From positions 1 through 27,749 of the forward strand of contig JAQVPT010000009.1 in the NCBI GenBank assembly GCA_028701945.1: DNA of 27,749 nt. Direction: 5' to 3'. Positions 8,844-16,713 of the stretch are shown here, one piece after another. The notes beneath the pieces were generated by a model. That model did no database searches and was not told the DNA's origin. It was given only the letters and a program-made list of their open reading frames with translations. The DNA is from Bacteroidales bacterium (GTDB lineage Bacteria; Bacteroidota; Bacteroidia; Bacteroidales; ML635J-15). The translations under genes and the position numbers were made by a program. The stretch's first letter is position 1. The number at the start of each line of letters is the position of its first letter.

Positions 8844-9266
8844 TTAATCTTCCTTGTTTAAATCAATTTGCTCTTTAACCCACTCAATATAACGTTTGGT
8901 TTTATAATCGAACCATTCTTGTCGATAGTCTGAATTATCTATTTGCCATTTAAAATTTTGAAAAGGCTTGCGTCTATTTAATGCGTTTATTAGTTTGTTC
9001 TGAAACACTGTATCGTCAATGTTTTCTGCAAAATCAGCCATTATTTGATAAGATTCATAAGATTCAAATCCATGAAAGACAAAGTAATCTTCCCAGTTGT
9101 TTTCAATCTCCGTATAATCTTCTTCCCAACACTCCATATCAATATCAGACCAGTCATCAAAATTGGGTAATGCTTTAATTTCATTCGTTTTGAGATTATA
9201 ATAACATTTCATGCCACACTCTAAATCCCCAGCAATTTCTTTTATTTCTTTTTCGGTTAGTTTCAT
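8844..9266 (-). CDS. UPF0158-family protein
   Basis: A 140-residue acidic cytoplasmic protein of unknown function. The pattern resembles the UPF0158 family: an N-terminal helix, a core rich in Asp, Glu and Trp (DDWSDIDMECWEEDYTEIE), then ALNRRKPFQNFKW and YRQEWFDYKTKRYIEWV. There is no signal peptide, membrane segment or catalytic motif that I recognise. It is the first gene of the tight unit with the RecQ fusion (13-base gap) and the DprA-like gene, so it may act with them. UPF0158 proteins also occur alone, so the association may not be functional. The family assignment is by eye and the role is unknown. Confidence 0.65.
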   Translation of the reverse strand: MKLTEKEIKEIAGDLECGMKCYYNLKTNEIKALPNFDDWSDIDMECWEEDYTEIENNWEDYFVFHGFESYESYQIMADFAENIDDTVFQNKLINALNRRKPFQNFKWQIDNSDYRQEWFDYKTKRYIEWVKEQIDLNKED

Positions 9267-9332
9267 TCTTTTAAGCTTTTATTTTGTTTGCTGTTACTGT
9301 TTTTTTGCATAGGCAAGTCCTTTATTGGGATT

Positions 9333-10013
9333 TTATTCTATGATTAAAGGAGCTTCTTCAAATAGTCCCTGACTACCAAATGGAATAATTATTTTATTTT
9401 CATTTTTTATTAAAAGATGTTTGGAAAGAGATAGGCTATTAAGTTCATAATTATGTCCTACAAAGCTTTGTTTAACTGTTGAGTAATTACTGATTTGCAC
9501 AAAACACTTTTCACCAATTTTAGAGTAAATTAATATTTCTGGATTTGAATCTCCAAATATATCAGCTATGTAAAACCAAAAACCTTCGTCATCTGTCGGA
9601 ATATCAGATAGTTCGTCGTAAATGTTGATTACGTACATAGTTCCATCTGGTTTTATTGAGAATCTGGCATATCCTTCTGCATCAAAACTGGAAAAAATTT
9701 CTTCTAATTCGCCATTTTTGTCAAAGTCATAAGCGAATAGTACTTTGTATAGTTCTTCGTGATTAACCTTTATTTGCTTTGTTGGTTTTACAGATGTTAT
9801 CTTACCGCTTTCATCTATATTGACAATATCGAAATAAGGATTGTAATTTTCGTTTTCACTAGGTGTTATATCAACAGAGTATTCAATGTCTTCAATATCG
9901 GCATTGGAATCTTTGGTTTCACTTGTCTGCTGATTTGAATTATTACTCTGTCCGCAAGAAATATAACAAAGAGATAATGCGAATGCAATTGAGATTAAAA
10001 TTATTTTTTTCAT
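9333..10013 (-). CDS. Lipoprotein with calcium-loop-like (FG-GAP/VCBS-type) motifs
   Basis: A 226-residue secreted lipoprotein of unknown function. The ATG at 10011-10013 gives a clean signal peptide, MKKIILISIAFALSLCYISC, with the lipidated cysteine at 20, then a Ser/Asn/Gln-rich linker. A longer reading frame begins at a GTG at 10088, but its extra 25 residues are not signal-like, so I reject it. Two segments, AYDFDKNGELEEI and ADIFGDSNPEILI, look like the D-x-D/N-x-D-G/N loops found in FG-GAP and VCBS repeats, suggesting a small beta-propeller-like or calcium-binding fold. The UPF0158 gene begins 66 bases downstream, so co-transcription is possible but not shown. Its leader AAATTACAACCTATG closely resembles that of the S46 peptidase gene. 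Confidence 0.75.
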   Translation of the reverse strand: MKKIILISIAFALSLCYISCGQSNNSNQQTSETKDSNADIEDIEYSVDITPSENENYNPYFDIVNIDESGKITSVKPTKQIKVNHEELYKVLFAYDFDKNGELEEIFSSFDAEGYARFSIKPDGTMYVINIYDELSDIPTDDEGFWFYIADIFGDSNPEILIYSKIGEKCFVQISNYSTVKQSFVGHNYELNSLSLSKHLLIKNENKIIIPFGSQGLFEEAPLIIE

Positions 10014-10181
10014 AGGTTGTAATTTAAGTTGAACTTTTACCTTTAAACCGTTAGTTGCACAAATTGTGTATTTTACATGTGAAAGCACATTTATTCAAAA
10101 TTACTTAAAACATCTTAATTGTACAAATAAAAAAAACACAATCGTAAGAGTTTTTAACCCGAATGTGTCAGTTTTGTCATG

Positions 10182-10211
10182 AAATTTGTTTTCGCAAAAG
10201 CGAACAAATTT
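10182..10211. repeat. Inverted repeat between priA and the lipoprotein gene
   Basis: AAATTTGTT at 10182-10190 pairs with AACAAATTT at 10203-10211, and CGC at 10193-10195 pairs with GCG at 10200-10202, with a 2-base bulge and a 4-base AAAA loop. It lies 57 bases past the priA stop codon. Neither strand has a run of T after the stem, so it is not a standard intrinsic terminator. It could be an mRNA 3'-end structure or a protein-binding site. Confidence 0.5.
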
Positions 10212-10268
10212 ACACGCCAAAACCTTTCAAACAACTCTAAAGCAGCTACCGTGATTTCTTAGTAATTA

Positions 10269-12722
10269 TTAGATTGGATCAACATCTATCTCAAAACTTG
10301 TCGAACTTAGCTCTTTATTATCTTTGACTCGAGCGATTTGGTCAATTACAAATTCTTTTATTTTTGCTGATGAAATTTTCTTTTCAAATCGTAAGTGTAT
10401 ATTGAGAATGTAGTAGTTTTTTATGCGATTAATCAACGGTTCTTCGGGGCCTTTTACTCTTTGATGTAGTCTTGAACGTAGTTCGTTTGCCAAGATATTT
10501 GCAGCAGCATGTACTTTTTGCTTGTCTTTATTTTTAAGTTTTATAATTATAAAACTCCAGTCTGGAGGATAACGAAATGCTGATCTCTCATTTATTTGGT
10601 CATTAAACATTGATATATAATCATTGTCTAAAACTTGTGCGAGTATTGGGTGCGAAGGGGTGAAGGTTTGAATAAGGACTTTACCTTGTTTTTTTCTTCG
10701 TCCTGCTCGTCCGCTTACTTGTGCAAACAATTGATAGGCTCTTTCAAATGCTCTAAAATCAGGAAAGTTGAGCATGTTGTCTGCATTTAATATTCCAACT
10801 AGACTAAGTCTCTCAAAATCAAGCCCTTTAGTAATCATTTGTGTGCCAACAAGTATGTCGGTATTGTAATTTGCAAAATCTTTGAATATCTTTTCATAAG
10901 ACTTATTTGTTTTGGCAGTATCAAAATCAAGGCGAGCAACTCGTGCTTCTGGGAAAAGATTTGTAATTTCATCTTCAATTTGCTCTGTACCAAGACCTTT
11001 TGTCGTTAGATTTGTGCTTCCGCATGATTTGCAAGTATATACCATACCTGATTTCTCGCCACAGTAATGACATGTTAATGAATTTCCGAATTTATGATAA
11101 GTAAGACTTACATTGCAAGAGTTACAATGCGGTACCCAGCCACAATCTTTACATTCTAAATACGGAGCATATCCTCTGCGGTTTTGAAAAAGTATTACTT
11201 GTTCTTTTTTTTCTAAAGTTGTCTCAATGCTATTTAATAAATCGGGATGAAAATGCCCTTTCATAATTTTACGCCGATAGCCGTCTTTAATATCAATAAT
11301 CGAGATTTCTGGCAAAGCAACATCACCAAATCTAGTATTAAGCTCGACAAGTTTATATTTACCTGTTTTTGCATTGTTGTACGATTCGATTGAAGGCGTT
11401 GCAGATCCCAAAATTACAGGACATTTGTGAATATTACTTAAAACTATTGCAATATCGCGAGCGTTGTATCTCGGATCGGGGTTTTGTTGTTTATAAGAGC
11501 TTTCGTGTTCTTCGTCAACTATTATTATTCCCAAATCTATAAATGGTAAAAACACTGAAGATCTAACTCCTAAGATTACATTATATTCTTTTTTTAATAG
11601 TTTTTGATAAATTTCACTTCGGCTATTTAGCGAATATTTGCTGTGGAAAACTCCTATCTTATCTCCAAAATGTTTTCTTAGACGTAGTATCATTTGAGTA
11701 GTCAAAGCTATTTCGGGTAACATATACAATGCTTGTTTGCCTTTAGCTACAACTTCTTCGATAAGCTTTATGTAAATTTCTGTCTTACCACTTGATGTTA
11801 TCCCATGTAATAAAACAGTTTTATTTTCGCTCATTCCTTCTTTAGTAGAATCGTAAGCTTTTTGTTGAGCTTCGCTTAGTTGAGGACTTTGTGCCTTTTC
11901 GGTGTCAAATTGTTCAATTCTGCTAACTTCACGCTTCTCAATCGAAATAAGCCCCTTTTTCTCTAAACCTACAATACTTGTTTTACTGACAGAGAGTTTT
12001 TTTAAGATTTCGCTTTCTTCAAATTCAATTTTGTCTTGTGATAAGCTTAATCTTTCGTTAGATAAATAGTTGATGATGTCTTTTTGCCTTGAGCCTTTTT
12101 TGTTTAGATTCTCGTATTCGCTAGCATTCTTTTCTAAGAACTCATTTTTAAAAACAATGTAGTTTTTATATGTAGGTTTATATTTTTTATGCATCTGCTG
12201 ATTGATGCTGATGATACCTTTTTGTTGCAGAGATTGTAACTGACGCATCGGGTTTTTGATATTCGTAGCGTCAGCGATTTTGTCTAATTCGGATATTTTT
12301 GCATTTTGCATAAATGTCAGAATTTTGTTTTCTGCTTCGTTGAGTTCTCCGCTAAAATTATTTATATCATCGTAATAAAATCCAGATTGGCTTGATGGTA
12401 TTAATGCAGATGGAATTGCAGCATTTAGGACATCGCCTTGGGAGCAGCAATAGTATGTCGATATCCATTGCCACAATTGTAATTGATGTTCTGTAACAAA
12501 TTTTTTCTCATCATAATAATCTTCAATATCTTTTGCGTCAAAATCTGGAATATTATTATGTGTAGAAATTACAATTCCTGTATATAATTTTCGTTTACCA
12601 AAATTTACTGTAACTCTACCACCTCTAATAATTTTGCTGTCAAATTCTTTTGGGATACTGTATGTAAATATTTTATGCAGAGGAACAGGTAGTAGTATTT
12701 CAGCAAATTTGTATTTCGGCAT
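10269..12722 (-). CDS. priA: Primosomal protein N' (replication restart helicase PriA)
   Basis: An 817-residue superfamily 2 helicase that recognises abandoned replication forks and reloads the replicative helicase. The N-terminal 3'-DNA-binding domain starts EILLPVPLHKIFTYSIP. The Walker A motif is GITSSGKTEIY (lysine 313) and the Walker B is DEEH (403-406). Eight cysteines in four CxxC pairs between residues 524 and 567 form the two zinc sites characteristic of PriA. Motif V/VI residues are in LVGTQMITKGLDF and QVSGRAGRR. Length is slightly above the usual range of about 730-820. It starts 9 bases after the pfkA stop, so it is the last gene of that transcript. Nothing looks missing. Confidence 0.97.
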   Translation of the reverse strand: MPKYKFAEILLPVPLHKIFTYSIPKEFDSKIIRGGRVTVNFGKRKLYTGIVISTHNNIPDFDAKDIEDYYDEKKFVTEHQLQLWQWISTYYCCSQGDVLNAAIPSALIPSSQSGFYYDDINNFSGELNEAENKILTFMQNAKISELDKIADATNIKNPMRQLQSLQQKGIISINQQMHKKYKPTYKNYIVFKNEFLEKNASEYENLNKKGSRQKDIINYLSNERLSLSQDKIEFEESEILKKLSVSKTSIVGLEKKGLISIEKREVSRIEQFDTEKAQSPQLSEAQQKAYDSTKEGMSENKTVLLHGITSSGKTEIYIKLIEEVVAKGKQALYMLPEIALTTQMILRLRKHFGDKIGVFHSKYSLNSRSEIYQKLLKKEYNVILGVRSSVFLPFIDLGIIIVDEEHESSYKQQNPDPRYNARDIAIVLSNIHKCPVILGSATPSIESYNNAKTGKYKLVELNTRFGDVALPEISIIDIKDGYRRKIMKGHFHPDLLNSIETTLEKKEQVILFQNRRGYAPYLECKDCGWVPHCNSCNVSLTYHKFGNSLTCHYCGEKSGMVYTCKSCGSTNLTTKGLGTEQIEDEITNLFPEARVARLDFDTAKTNKSYEKIFKDFANYNTDILVGTQMITKGLDFERLSLVGILNADNMLNFPDFRAFERAYQLFAQVSGRAGRRKKQGKVLIQTFTPSHPILAQVLDNDYISMFNDQINERSAFRYPPDWSFIIIKLKNKDKQKVHAAANILANELRSRLHQRVKGPEEPLINRIKNYYILNIHLRFEKKISSAKIKEFVIDQIARVKDNKELSSTSFEIDVDPI

Positions 12723-12731
12723 TATGAGTGC

Positions 12732-13712
12732 TTATGAATTTAAAACATCGACAATTTTCAACAATTCTTCATCAATATCTTTATGATGTTTTATTGTTTG
12801 GTTAAACGGTACATTAACAACCTGACGATTTATCATACCTATCATTACGCTACGTTGGTCATCTAGGATAGCTTCAACTGCTGCAACTCCGAGTCTGCTG
12901 GCTAGGTATCCGTCATAAGCTGTTGGCGAGCCGCCTCGCTGAATATGTCCTAAAACGGTAACTTTCATATCAAATTCATCGCCATATTTTTCCATTTCGC
13001 TCTTGATACTGAATGCACCGCCAGCATCATCGCCTTCTGCAACGAGAATAATTGAGGATGTTTTCTTTTTTGACATGTAATTTGTTAGTTGATCATGCAG
13101 TTCTTTTAAATCTGTTAGTACTTCGGGCACTAATACTGCTTCTGCTCCACAAGCAATTCCGCTGCGTAAAGCTATAAATCCTGCATCACGCCCCATAACT
13201 TCTACAAAGAAAATTCTTTCGTGCGAAGCGGCTGTGTCACGAATTTTATCCACTGCTTCGATAACTGTGTTTAAAGCAGTATCAAAACCTATTGTCATGT
13301 CAGTTCCATATAAATCGTTATCAATGGTGCCTGGTAGCCCCACAATAGGGAAACTGTGTTCTTCGATAAAAATTCTAGCCCCTTTAAAAGTTCCGTCCCC
13401 GCCTATAACAACTAGTGCATCGCACTTGTTCTTTAGTAAGTTTTCATAAGCTAAGGCTCGCCCTTCTTGAGTTAAAAACCTTTCGCTGCGAGCAGTTTTG
13501 AGGATGGTTCCGCCACGTTGAATGATGTTTCCAACTGATTTGGAGGACATAGGAATAAAATCATTATTAATTAGTCCCTCATAACCTCTTAAAACGCCCA
13601 TTACTTTGAGGTTTTCGTGAAGTGCTTTGCGGACAACCGCACGTATAGCTGCATTCATTCCAGGTGAGTCTCCTCCAGAAGTTAATATCGCGATTTTTTT
13701 TATTTTAGCCAT
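12732..13712 (-). CDS. pfkA: ATP-dependent 6-phosphofructokinase
   Basis: A 326-residue family A phosphofructokinase that phosphorylates fructose 6-phosphate in glycolysis, normally as a cytoplasmic tetramer. Motifs: ILTSGGDSPGMNAAIR at the N-terminus, VVIGGDGTF, PGTIDNDL with the catalytic aspartate at 131, MGRDAGFIAL, and LGHIQRGGSP. Glycines in GGDG and PGTID indicate the ATP type, not pyrophosphate. I chose the ATG at 13710-13712 because MAKIKKIAILTSGG is a typical start. A longer frame from a TTG at 13796 adds 28 Lys/Asn/Ile-rich residues that look like translated leader, and a -7 box overlaps that TTG. However, AAGGAGG at 13808-13814 sits 11 bases before the TTG, so the longer form is not excluded. 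Confidence 0.95.
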   Translation of the reverse strand: MAKIKKIAILTSGGDSPGMNAAIRAVVRKALHENLKVMGVLRGYEGLINNDFIPMSSKSVGNIIQRGGTILKTARSERFLTQEGRALAYENLLKNKCDALVVIGGDGTFKGARIFIEEHSFPIVGLPGTIDNDLYGTDMTIGFDTALNTVIEAVDKIRDTAASHERIFFVEVMGRDAGFIALRSGIACGAEAVLVPEVLTDLKELHDQLTNYMSKKKTSSIILVAEGDDAGGAFSIKSEMEKYGDEFDMKVTVLGHIQRGGSPTAYDGYLASRLGVAAVEAILDDQRSVMIGMINRQVVNVPFNQTIKHHKDIDEELLKIVDVLNS

Positions 13713-13793
13713 TTCTTTTATTTTTTTTATTATATTATTTTTTTGAATTGAATTGTTTACGTTATTTTTGTAAAATTGTTTTATTTTTGAAAA

Positions 13794-13801
13794 CAAAGAT
13801 A
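13794..13801 (-). promoter_or_regulatory. -7 box for pfkA-priA
   Basis: TATCTTTG on the minus strand matches the Bacteroidota -7 consensus exactly. It lies just after the ispH stop codon and about 80 bases before the preferred pfkA start, leaving an A-rich leader. I do not see a good -33 element. It would allow pfkA-priA to be transcribed apart from cmk-ispH. Confidence 0.5.
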
Positions 13802-13812
13802 ACCCTTCCTCC

Positions 13813-14679
13813 TTAAGTTAATGTGTTTGCCCTTTCTTTGATTTGCTCCATTAACCATAATGGGGTTGATGTTGCTCCGCTAATACCAACTGATGATTTG
13901 TTTTTAAACCAGTCTTTTTGTAATTCGTTTGGTGATGTTACGAAATAGCTTTCGGGATTAGAATCTTTGCATACTTTAAATAGCATGTTGCCGTTACTGG
14001 AATTGTGATCACTGACAAATAATATTAACTCATTATTTTTGCAAAATTCTCTTAGTCGTGGAATCCTATTTTTTACACTTGGACAGATAGTTTGAAAAAC
14101 AGTAATATTGTCGATGTTACCATTTATTGAAATAGATTTTTCCTTTAAAAAAGTCTCTATTTTGTTGTACTCTTGATAATCTGAGGTTGTTTGTGAAAAT
14201 AAAAATACTGGTTTGTTGATATTGATGTTGTCAGCTTCTTTTATGTTGCTAATAACTAATGCTTTGCCGTATGTTTGTCCCACTAACCCATTTACTTCAG
14301 CATGTCCTTTTTTTCCAAAAATAATTATCTGATTATCAGGGTTCTCGAGGTATTTTTCTTTAATCTTTTTTTGCAGATTTAATACTACTGGACATGTTGC
14401 ATCAATAATTTCTACATTATTACTATTAGCTAATTTGTAGGTTTCGGGAGGTTCGCCATGTGCTCTGATTAGCATTTTTTTATTTGCTAAATCTTTAATG
14501 TTTGAGTGATCTATGGTTATCATTCCTAGCTTATTGAGGCGGTCTTCTTCTTTGGCATTATGTACTATTTGCCCGAGACAAAAGATTTTTTGTTCATCTT
14601 TGCTAAGGTTCTCAGCAGTTTGAATTGCGTTGGTAACACCAAAACAAAAACCAGCATATTTGTCAATCTCAATTTTCAT
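13813..14679 (-). CDS. ispH: 4-hydroxy-3-methylbut-2-enyl diphosphate reductase
   Basis: A 288-residue IspH (LytB), the last enzyme of the MEP isoprenoid pathway, which reduces HMBPP to IPP and DMAPP. The three cluster cysteines are C12 in AGFCFGV, C96 in DATCPVV and C199 in TICPSVKNR. Other family motifs are GQIVHN, IRAHGEPP, GHAEVNGLVGQT, LFSQTTSD and the C-terminal GISGATSTPLW. Length is typical. Its start lies inside the end of cmk (11-base overlap), indicating coupled expression. The presence of ispH implies that this organism makes isoprenoids by the MEP route. Confidence 0.97.
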   Translation of the reverse strand: MKIEIDKYAGFCFGVTNAIQTAENLSKDEQKIFCLGQIVHNAKEEDRLNKLGMITIDHSNIKDLANKKMLIRAHGEPPETYKLANSNNVEIIDATCPVVLNLQKKIKEKYLENPDNQIIIFGKKGHAEVNGLVGQTYGKALVISNIKEADNININKPVFLFSQTTSDYQEYNKIETFLKEKSISINGNIDNITVFQTICPSVKNRIPRLREFCKNNELILFVSDHNSSNGNMLFKVCKDSNPESYFVTSPNELQKDWFKNKSSVGISGATSTPLWLMEQIKERANTLT

Positions 14680-15370
14680 TTATTACTTTTTTTGCCAGTT
14701 TTAAAGCTATTGAAAGTTGCTCCGTTTTTGTGAGATTAGAGTTGTCGATAAGTATTGCGTCTTTTGCTTGTCGCAACGGACTTGTTTCGCGTGATTTATC
14801 ATAATTGTCGCGCTGTACCAAGTTTTGTTTGACGGTTTCATAATCTATGTCATTGTTTTGCATTATCAACTCATCAAAACGGCGTTTTGCACGTATGTCA
14901 ATGTCGGCTGTGATAAAAAGTTTTAGCTCAGCATTTGGAAAAACAACCGTACCAATATCGCGTCCATCCATAACGACACCATTATTTTCGCTAAGTTTAC
15001 GTTGCAGCGATACCATGCGTTCTCTGACTTCAGCAACTGCACTAACCTCACTTACAAAAGATGATACTGAAATTTGACGAATTTCGTTTTCGACATTGTG
15101 ATTATTGAGAAAAGTTACAGGATTAAAATTATTGTCATGTTCAAAGTGTATTGCTATTTTATTAAGATTATCAATTAATCCCTTTTTATTAAAAAATTCC
15201 TGCCCAATATGATTGTTCTGCAAAGCAAATAATGTTACTGCACGATACATGGCACCGCTGTCGATATATATGTAACCCAATTTTTGGGCAAGTTGTCGAG
15301 CCAAAGTGCTTTTGCCACACGAAGAATATCCATCAACGGCAATTTTAATTATTTTTGCAGACAATTCCAT
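14669..15370 (-). CDS. cmk: Cytidylate kinase
   Basis: A 233-residue CMP/dCMP kinase that feeds nucleotide pools for RNA, DNA and lipid synthesis. The P-loop is DGYSSCGKST (lysine 20). The motif YIDSGAMYRAVTLFAL, the VMDGRDIGTVVFPNAELK block and RRFDEL near the lid are characteristic. The central part is of usual length for the long bacterial form. It is followed without a gap by ispH. A promoter candidate with both -33 and -7 boxes lies just upstream, at the end of porQ. From memory, P. gingivalis also has porQ, cmk and ispH side by side. Confidence 0.96.
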   Translation of the reverse strand: MELSAKIIKIAVDGYSSCGKSTLARQLAQKLGYIYIDSGAMYRAVTLFALQNNHIGQEFFNKKGLIDNLNKIAIHFEHDNNFNPVTFLNNHNVENEIRQISVSSFVSEVSAVAEVRERMVSLQRKLSENNGVVMDGRDIGTVVFPNAELKLFITADIDIRAKRRFDELIMQNNDIDYETVKQNLVQRDNYDKSRETSPLRQAKDAILIDNSNLTKTEQLSIALKLAKKVINEN

Positions 15371-15404
15371 TAGGAAGTTTTTAGATAATAATCATCAATG
15401 GTTA

Positions 15405-15435
15405 CAAAATTACAAAAAGATAATCCTAAAGCAAA
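15405..15435 (-). promoter_or_regulatory. Candidate promoter for cmk-ispH
   Basis: On the minus strand TTTG (15432-15435) is followed after 19 bases by TAATTTTG (15405-15412), which matches the Bacteroidota -33/-7 arrangement. It abuts the porQ stop codon and lies about 35 bases upstream of the cmk ATG. This is the best-formed promoter in the window, although A+T-rich DNA will produce such matches by chance. Confidence 0.5.
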
Positions 15436-16488
15436 TCAAAGTTTTGTGTTTTTGTAAAAAGCATCAAGATTAATTCCGAGAGTAAAATGGTTTGAGCTGC
15501 CTGCGAGGTGATAAGAGGCTAATCCGTAACTAATATTGAATTTAGAAAGATGCAATCCGAATCCTATCGACATCCCGACGAGTTTTGGCATTGTTTGCAT
15601 AGCCAATTCGGTACGGCGGCGATAGTTATAACCTAATGCGATATAAAAATTTGGGTGAGGAATGACTTCTACTCCAACAACAAAATGTCTGATAAACTCA
15701 TCACCAATATTCCCCATTTTATTTAAAAAATTTTCTGTGTTGCTATCATCAAGTTGGTATGTGTTTGAAAAAACGCTCGTATATCTTAAATTCCAATTTA
15801 CTAAATCTATTGCTGTTAGCGAGAATCTAAAAGGTGCATGACGTAGTTTTTTTGTTATCCCGACTTGTATGTCAAATGGTAAAGGCTCTCGATTGCCTGG
15901 AGTATAAGGCTTTAATTGAATGCCTAAATTTTTAACAACTAATCCAGCAGAGAATAATTTAGCAGTATCTACGTAAGCTATTCCAGCATCTAATGCTAAA
16001 CCCACGGAGGAATGTGAGAAAAATGAAGAATATATCGTTTTTAAATTAATTCCATATTGTATTTTAGATGAAAGTGCGTTAGCATAGGCTAGGTTAAAAG
16101 AGTATTCGGATGGTACGAATTCGCCCAAAATTTCTCCGGTTTCGTCTGCGTGTAGAAAATTACCATAGTTAATGTATTGCATTCCTGCAGCAAAAGTTCC
16201 TACATTTTCTAAATCGTAAGCGTAAGAAACGTATCCAAAATTAATATCCGAAAGGTAATTTATATAGTTGATTGACATTCGGTTGTGCATCTCGCTGCGT
16301 AATAATCCAGGATTTCTAAGAACAAAATTTACATCATTATCATAGTGGGATACATTATGTCCTCCTAGAGCAGCAATGCGCGAACCGTTTGGAAGAGTTA
16401 AAAATTCATAAGTGTTATCTCCGCCAGTTTGAGCCGACAAGCTTATGATTGTCAGTAAAAATATAATTATGGATAATATCCGTTTCAT
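15436..16488 (-). CDS. porQ: Type IX secretion system protein PorQ
   Basis: A 350-residue outer-membrane beta-barrel protein of the PorQ/FadL-like type. PorQ works with PorU, PorV and PorZ in the attachment complex that processes T9SS cargo at the cell surface. A signal peptide (MKRILSIIIFLLTIISLSAQ) is followed by the family start TYEFLTLPNGSRIAALGGHNVS and the typical NPGLL and YINYLSDINFGYVSYAY segments. The C-terminus ends in alternating polar and hydrophobic strands. The gene neighbourhood porQ-cmk-ispH supports the name. A secreted protein with a likely T9SS sorting domain is encoded 4 kb away. The other Por genes are not in the window. Confidence 0.9.
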   Translation of the reverse strand: MKRILSIIIFLLTIISLSAQTGGDNTYEFLTLPNGSRIAALGGHNVSHYDNDVNFVLRNPGLLRSEMHNRMSINYINYLSDINFGYVSYAYDLENVGTFAAGMQYINYGNFLHADETGEILGEFVPSEYSFNLAYANALSSKIQYGINLKTIYSSFFSHSSVGLALDAGIAYVDTAKLFSAGLVVKNLGIQLKPYTPGNREPLPFDIQVGITKKLRHAPFRFSLTAIDLVNWNLRYTSVFSNTYQLDDSNTENFLNKMGNIGDEFIRHFVVGVEVIPHPNFYIALGYNYRRRTELAMQTMPKLVGMSIGFGLHLSKFNISYGLASYHLAGSSNHFTLGINLDAFYKNTKL

Positions 16489-16502
16489 TAAAAATCTTTT
16501 TG

Positions 16503-16510
16503 CAAAAATA
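16503..16510 (-). promoter_or_regulatory. Possible -7 box for porQ
   Basis: TATTTTTG on the minus strand fits TAnnTTTG and lies 14 bases upstream of the porQ ATG, which would leave a very short leader. No -33 element is evident. The rest of the 225-base gap (16489-16713) holds only a short CA repeat. Confidence 0.35.
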
Positions 16511-16680
16511 AAATAATATTACATAAACGGTAAAACATTGATGATATTGTTTTGATCAGCAACTCAAATTATGGCATTATTATTTATTGTGTTTAAAAGA
16601 CGATATCTACTGACTTATTGGAAAATTATCAATTTTATAATAATCGAATGAAGTTTATGATTGAATATTTAGATTTTTAA

Positions 16681-16692
16681 ACACACACACAC
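16681..16692. repeat. Short (AC)6 dinucleotide repeat
   Basis: Six AC units lie about 20 bases past the stop codon of the pseudouridine synthase gene. They are outside coding sequence and far from the porQ start. Such a short tract could slip during replication, but there is no sign that it controls anything. Confidence 0.6.
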
Positions 16693-16713
16693 GATGAACT
16701 TTAATTGTAAATA

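Noticed and set aside
10014..10088. GTG-started extension of the lipoprotein at 9333-10013
   Set aside because: It would place 25 residues in front of a complete signal peptide and lipobox.
10182..10211. The hairpin past priA as an intrinsic terminator
   Set aside because: No T run follows the stem on either strand.
13713..13796. N-terminal extension of PfkA from a TTG start
   Set aside because: The added residues are low-complexity Lys/Asn/Ile and the stretch contains a -7 box; kept as a finding only because of the AAGGAGG nearby.
16681..16692. The (AC)6 tract as a phase-variation switch
   Set aside because: Too short, outside genes, and not placed between promoter elements.
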